In this document: positions 61,118 to 64,000 of the stretch, piece by piece
How positions within the stretch are numbered: the stretch's first letter is position 1
Layout of the letters: each line of letters begins with the position of its first letter
From: Prado023 sp964418695
GTDB taxonomy: Bacteria > Actinomycetota > Actinomycetes > S36-B12 > CAIYMF01
Reading direction: 5' to 3'
Assembly: GCA_964418695.1 (NCBI GenBank)
Contig: CAYQMN010000009.1
Location: 55,822-119,821 of the forward strand
DNA length: 64,000 nucleotides
Position numbers and translations under genes: made by a program
Notes under the pieces: generated by a model
The model's database searches: none
Told to the model about the DNA's origin: nothing
What the model saw: the letters and a program-made list of their open reading frames with translations, nothing else

Positions 61118-62064
61118 TGGAGCGCGGCGTGCCGCTGGTGCAGGTGCTGCGCAGCGGGTTCGTCGAGTCCGTCCACGCCGGGCACGCGGTGATCGTCGAC
61201 CCGGACGGGTCCATCGCCGAGGTGTTCGGCCGCCCGGGCGACGCGATGTATCCCCGGTCTTCGAACAAGCCCCTGCAGGCGGCAGCGATGCTGGCGGCCG
61301 GCCTGGACCTGCACGGCGAGCAGCTGGCCGTCGCAGCCGCGTCCCACAACGGGGAGCCGATCCACGTCGCGGCGGTGCGCGCGATCCTGGGTGAGGGCGG
61401 CTTGAGCGAGGACGACCTGGCCAACGTGCCCACGTATCCGCTGGACCAGGCCGCCCAGGTGTCGTGGATCCAGGGCGGGGGCGGGCCGTCGTCGGTGACC
61501 CAGAACTGCTCGGGCAAGCACGCCGCGATGCTGCGCACGGCGCAGGCGCTCGGCGCGGCCACCGAGGGCTACCTCGACCCGGCCCACCCGGTGCAGCGGG
61601 CGATCCGCGGCGAGGTGCAGCGGACCACCGGCGAGCACGTGTCGGCCGTCGGCGTCGACGGGTGCGGGGCGCCGGTGCTGGCGATCAGCCTGGTCGGCCT
61701 GGCTCGCGCGTTCTCGCGCATGGTCCAGGCCGCGCCCGGGTCGCCGACCGGCCGGGTCGCGGCGGCGATGGCCGCACATCCGCAGTACGTCGGCGGGACC
61801 GGGCGCGACGTGACCGCGTTCATGACGGCGGTACCCGGCGCCATCGCCAAGGACGGCGCCGAGGGCGTGCATGTGCTGGCCCTGCCGGACGGGCGGGCCG
61901 CGGCCGTCAAGATCGCGGACGGCTCGGAACGGGCGCGGCCGGGCGCGGTGGTGGGGCTGCTGCGCCGGATGGGCGTCACCGACGAGGCGGTGCTGGCGGC
62001 AGCCGGGCCAGGCCCCGTGCTGGGCGGCGGACGGCCGGTCGGCCGGGTCGAGGCGGTGTTCTGA
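61117..62064 (+). CDS. Asparaginase (Asparaginase_II family)
   Basis: 315 residues. RSGFVESVHAGHAVIVD, YPRSSNKPLQA (with the Ser-Ser nucleophile region), ASHNGEPIHVAAVRAIL and NCSGKHAAML match the rhizobial/actinobacterial Asparaginase_II family, which is unrelated to the classical E. coli enzymes. It hydrolyses L-asparagine to aspartate and ammonia. No signal peptide is present, so it is cytoplasmic. It is the last of the fur-ygfZ-dtd-asparaginase series and is followed by two strong hairpins. Confidence 0.87.
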   Translation: MERGVPLVQVLRSGFVESVHAGHAVIVDPDGSIAEVFGRPGDAMYPRSSNKPLQAAAMLAAGLDLHGEQLAVAAASHNGEPIHVAAVRAILGEGGLSEDDLANVPTYPLDQAAQVSWIQGGGGPSSVTQNCSGKHAAMLRTAQALGAATEGYLDPAHPVQRAIRGEVQRTTGEHVSAVGVDGCGAPVLAISLVGLARAFSRMVQAAPGSPTGRVAAAMAAHPQYVGGTGRDVTAFMTAVPGAIAKDGAEGVHVLALPDGRAAAVKIADGSERARPGAVVGLLRRMGVTDEAVLAAAGPGPVLGGGRPVGRVEAVF

Positions 62065-62133
62065 GCGCGGCCGTCATTGGCCGCTGCTGGGGTGTGCGCG
62101 AGCTCACCCTCGGCTGAGCTCGCCGATGCACGC

Positions 62134-62169
62134 CAGAGGGGCCCCGACCTCGCGGTCGGAGCCCCTCTG
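62134..62169. terminator. Hairpin downstream of asparaginase
   Basis: CAGAGGGGC pairs with GCCCCTCTG and, after one mismatch, CCGACC with GGTCGG around a TCGC loop: 15 paired bases in all. It lies 70 bases after the asparaginase stop and has no T-tract. Confidence 0.65.
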
Positions 62170-62209
62170 CGAACTCTCAGCTACGCGCAAGCGCGCGAGC
62201 CACGCGCCC

Positions 62210-62254
62210 GGTTGTCAGTCTTGGGGCCATCAGATGGCCTGCGCACTGACAACC
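62210..62254. terminator. Nested hairpin between asparaginase and the HbhA-like gene
   Basis: GGTTGTCAGT and ACTGACAACC form a perfect 10-bp outer stem. Inside it GGCCATC and GATGGCC form a 7-bp stem separated by one base. It ends 11 bases from the stop of the convergent HbhA-like gene, so it is well placed as that gene's terminator. Confidence 0.65.
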
Positions 62255-62264
62255 TGCGATGCGG

Positions 62265-62828
62265 TCAACGGATCGCGGCCAGCACCTTGCGGTAAGCCTC
62301 GGTGGCCTGCGCCTGGGCATCGGTGGCCACCTTCTCGGCGTCGGCGCGCAGGTCGGCGACCTTGGGCAGCTCGACCTTGGGCAGCTCGACCTTGGCGACC
62401 TTGGCCTTGACGTCGGCGACGACGCCGTTGGCCTGGGCCTTGAGCTCGGCAACCGTGGGCAGCTCGACCTTGGGCAGCTCGACCTTGGCCTTGACGTCGG
62501 CGACGACATCGTTGGCCTGGGCCTTGAGCTCGGCAACCGTGGGCAGCTCGACGGAGCCCACGAGCTCCTTGAGCTCGGCGACGGTCGGCACGTGCAGGCC
62601 GTCGTTCTTCGGCTCGATCTTCTTGGCCACGGCGCGGCGGGCCTCGTTGGTCTTCGCGGTCGCGGTCTTGCGCGCGGTGGTCGCCTTCTTGGTGGCGGTC
62701 GCCTTGGCCTCGGTGGCGCTCTCGACGACGGCCTCGGTGGTCACCTCGGCCTGCTCCTGCACGGCCTCGACCAGGTCGTGCGCGGCCTCGGCGGTGTGCT
62801 CGGCGGCGGCAGCAGTCTTCTCAGTCAT
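62265..62828 (-). CDS. HbhA-like Ala/Lys-rich helical repeat protein
   Basis: 187 residues from an ATG with AAGGAG and a spacer of six. The N-terminus is Ala/Glu-rich and helical (AHDLVEAVQEQAEVTTEAVV), the middle is Lys/Ala/Thr-rich (KATATKKATTARKTATAKTN), and the C-terminal part carries repeats of VELPTVAELKAQA and DVVADVKAKVELPKVELP. No signal peptide is seen. Mycobacterial HbhA, a heparin-binding surface adhesin that also affects lipid inclusions, has a similar helical and Lys-rich make-up and the same upstream XRE gene; here the Lys-rich part is central instead of C-terminal. Homology is inferred from composition and neighbours. Confidence 0.65.
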   Translation of the reverse strand: MTEKTAAAAEHTAEAAHDLVEAVQEQAEVTTEAVVESATEAKATATKKATTARKTATAKTNEARRAVAKKIEPKNDGLHVPTVAELKELVGSVELPTVAELKAQANDVVADVKAKVELPKVELPTVAELKAQANGVVADVKAKVAKVELPKVELPKVADLRADAEKVATDAQAQATEAYRKVLAAIR

Positions 62829-63216
62829 GGGTATCTCCTTCATTCAGGTCCCCGGCCCTCGTGGTGAGGGTCGAGTTCTCGGTCTGGAAGGCGGCGTAGA
62901 TCTCCAGCAGCGTTCTGCGCTGACGCTCGCTGAGCGTCTGGTCCTCGGCGATCGCGGCGCGGACCGAGGGGTCCCCGTAGCGCTCGTCGAGCAGTCCCGC
63001 CCGCACGTAGAGCGTCTCGGCGGAGATGCGCAGTCCCGCGGCGATCCGGGTGAGGATCTCCGCACTGGGCTTGCGCAGCCCCCGCTCGACCTGGCTCAGG
63101 TACGGGTTGGAGACATCGGCAGCCTTGGCCAGCTGACGCAGCGAGATCTCGGCGGAGGTCCGCTGTTCGCGGATGTACTCGCCGAGCTTCGCGGTGTCGA
63201 TCTTGGCCACGTCCAT
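62821..63216 (-). CDS. XRE-family helix-turn-helix regulator
   Basis: 131 residues from an ATG with GGAAGG upstream. The HTH lies at about residues 10-65 (LGEYIREQRTSAEISLRQLA, then KAADVSNPYLSQVERGLRKP). The C-terminal part is helical. The last codons overlap the start and ribosome-binding site of the HbhA-like gene by eight bases, so the two are co-translated. The related mycobacterial pair is Rv0474-hbhA. A 16-base palindrome lies 16 bases before the start codon, so autoregulation is likely. Confidence 0.82.
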   Translation of the reverse strand: MDVAKIDTAKLGEYIREQRTSAEISLRQLAKAADVSNPYLSQVERGLRKPSAEILTRIAAGLRISAETLYVRAGLLDERYGDPSVRAAIAEDQTLSERQRRTLLEIYAAFQTENSTLTTRAGDLNEGDTHD

Positions 63217-63232
63217 AATCCTTCCGTAGGGT

Positions 63233-63259
63233 GCTTGCAATTGCAAGCGCTCAGCAAGC
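63233..63259. promoter_or_regulatory. Palindromic operator of the XRE/HbhA-like operon
   Basis: GCTTGCAATTGCAAGC is a perfect 16-base palindrome at 63233-63248, and a further half-site GCAAGC follows at 63254-63259. It is the natural candidate site for the XRE protein encoded next to it. The rest of the 303-base gap up to the DUF2516 gene shows no gene. Confidence 0.7.
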
Positions 63260-63519
63260 AGAAGACGCATGATCTGAGTCACTCAGTTCGGCGCGGCGGG
63301 CCGCCCCTGCCCCGCGAGGGCGCCCGACTCCTCGGGATCCCACCTACTGCGCTGTGCCCGCATCGGCCGGGAGCGCGGTGCCGGCCTCACGGGGTGGTCA
63401 GGGTGGTGGTCAGGGTGCTCGCGCGGGACGCCGGGGATCGGTCGAGGCGCGCGGGGAATCAGCCTCGGCTCAGTCGGCGGTGCGACTCCCCTGAGCGGAT
63501 CGAGGCTTAGGCTGCGCAC

Positions 63520-63798
63520 ATGCGCGTCGTGGAGTGGATCATGCTGGCGATCGACCTGGCGACCATCGTCGGTGCCGGGTTCTGCCTCATCGACTGCGCG
63601 CGCCGGCGTCATGACGCGTTCCCGGCGATCAGTCGCCAGACCAAGGCGATCTGGCTGGCCCTGACCGGCGGCGCGCTGCTCCTGGCGCTCGCGCCCCTGC
63701 CGATCTACAGCATGCTCAAGGTCGCCTCGATCGTCGTGGTGGGCGTGTACCTGCTGGACGTGCGGCCCAAGATCATCGAGGTCACCCGCGGCTACTGA
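63520..63798 (+). CDS. DUF2516 family membrane protein
   Basis: 92 residues with three hydrophobic segments: WIMLAIDLATIVGAGFCLID, AIWLALTGGALLLALAPL and VASIVVVGVYLLDVRPKI. The pattern and the neighbouring XRE/HbhA-like pair match DUF2516 in mycobacteria (next to hbhA). The function is unknown. It is divergent from the regulator gene and has a promoter region with few recognisable elements. Confidence 0.8.
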   Translation: MRVVEWIMLAIDLATIVGAGFCLIDCARRRHDAFPAISRQTKAIWLALTGGALLLALAPLPIYSMLKVASIVVVGVYLLDVRPKIIEVTRGY

Positions 63799-63892
63799 GC
63801 TGAGACGGTCGGGCTGGTCCGGTCGGCCACGGTGTCGTCGAGGGCCGAGGGTGGGCGCAGGCCGACTCGCCGGGGCTGACGCCCCTAACCAC

Positions 63893-63926
63893 GCGGGGAA
63901 GCAGTTGGCGAGCAACCGAGCCCCGC
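63893..63926. terminator. Hairpin with GCGGGG/CCCCGC ends downstream of DUF2516
   Basis: GCGGGG and CCCCGC enclose a shorter GTTG/CAAC pairing. The right arm reads CCGAGCCCCGCA, close to the right end of the modular intergenic repeats, so it may be a degenerate member of that family and also act as terminator. Confidence 0.4.
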
Positions 63927-63948
63927 ATAGGCGGTGGGTAGTCCACTA

Positions 63949-64000
63949 GGGCGTGTCTCCATTGGGTGAGCACGTCTGCCCGGTTTGATCGGGGCATGTC
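63949..64000 (+). mobile_element. Possible left end of an IS5-like insertion sequence
   Basis: GGGCGTGTCTCC follows directly on a CTAG and is succeeded within 50 bases by a GGGGCATGTC that could be a transposase start. The layout resembles terminal inverted repeat, short leader and transposase gene of IS5-type elements. The window ends before any coding evidence. Confidence 0.3.

Noticed and set aside
62065..62264. Possible tRNA or small RNA in the gap after asparaginase
   Set aside because: The structure is two simple hairpins. No cloverleaf, anticodon arm or T-loop sequence could be built.
62300..62600. DNA-level direct repeats near 62.4 kb considered as a regulatory repeat array
   Set aside because: They are in frame and encode the VELPTVAELKAQA repeats of the HbhA-like protein.

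Overview
The window is 64 kb of very GC-rich DNA with dense, often overlapping genes, many GTG starts and actinobacterial gene neighbourhoods: GlnR with a thioredoxin and a nitrobindin-like protein; Fur, YgfZ, Dtd and asparaginase; an XRE regulator with an HbhA-like protein and DUF2516; ppk1 with a MutT1-like protein. This points to an Actinomycetota genome, probably Propionibacteriales or Micrococcales. I cannot name the genus. One block of exactly 100 N (8832-8931) shows that this is a scaffolded draft assembly.

Layout. 0-2.2 kb is the right end of a contractile-injection-system (phage-tail-like) locus: a truncated gpI-like baseplate protein followed by a zinc-ribbon/transmembrane/discoidin protein that looks like the Streptomyces CIS membrane factor CisA. 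2.2-10.2 kb holds metabolic and membrane genes: an M50-like protease, a radical SAM/SPASM enzyme, nicotinate phosphoribosyltransferase, an SDR, hemolysin III and a patatin. 10.2-14.9 kb is a minus-strand run of an ATP-grasp-like protein, two esterases and a lipoprotein. 15.0-19.0 kb is a TPP-riboswitch-controlled thiamine-type ECF transporter (YkoE plus a fused YkoD-YkoC) and a crotonase. 19.0-32.3 kb carries a mutarotase, a mycoredoxin-like protein, an M20 amidohydrolase, GGT, a SpoIID protein, AIM24, the PitA phosphate transporter, DUF445, and divergent glycogen genes glgA and glgC.

32.6-44.5 kb is the most unusual part. It is a five-gene operon of tightly coupled genes encoding proteins of 159, 1670, 504, 325 and 1273 residues. 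The giant second protein carries a DUF6603 region and the other four match nothing I can name. None has a visible signal peptide or clear membrane anchor. I regard this as the best candidate for an undescribed system.

44.5-64 kb returns to core genes: a copper-chaperone-like protein with HMG-CoA lyase, pstSCAB behind a clear PHO box, an acyltransferase, a YihY-family protein, a MutT1-like protein with CHAD and ppk1, GlnR, thioredoxin, DsrE, a 35-residue membrane protein, a nitrobindin-like protein, Fur, YgfZ, Dtd, asparaginase, an HbhA-like protein with its XRE regulator, and DUF2516. The last 50 bases may be the left end of an insertion sequence.

Themes. High- and low-affinity phosphate uptake with PHO boxes, polyphosphate kinase next to a CHAD protein, and glycogen synthesis genes together suggest phosphate and carbon storage. 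A modular family of intergenic repeats, with ends GAGGAGTGAG and CGAGCCCCGC around internal hairpins, occurs at three places. One of them is the array that broke the assembly.
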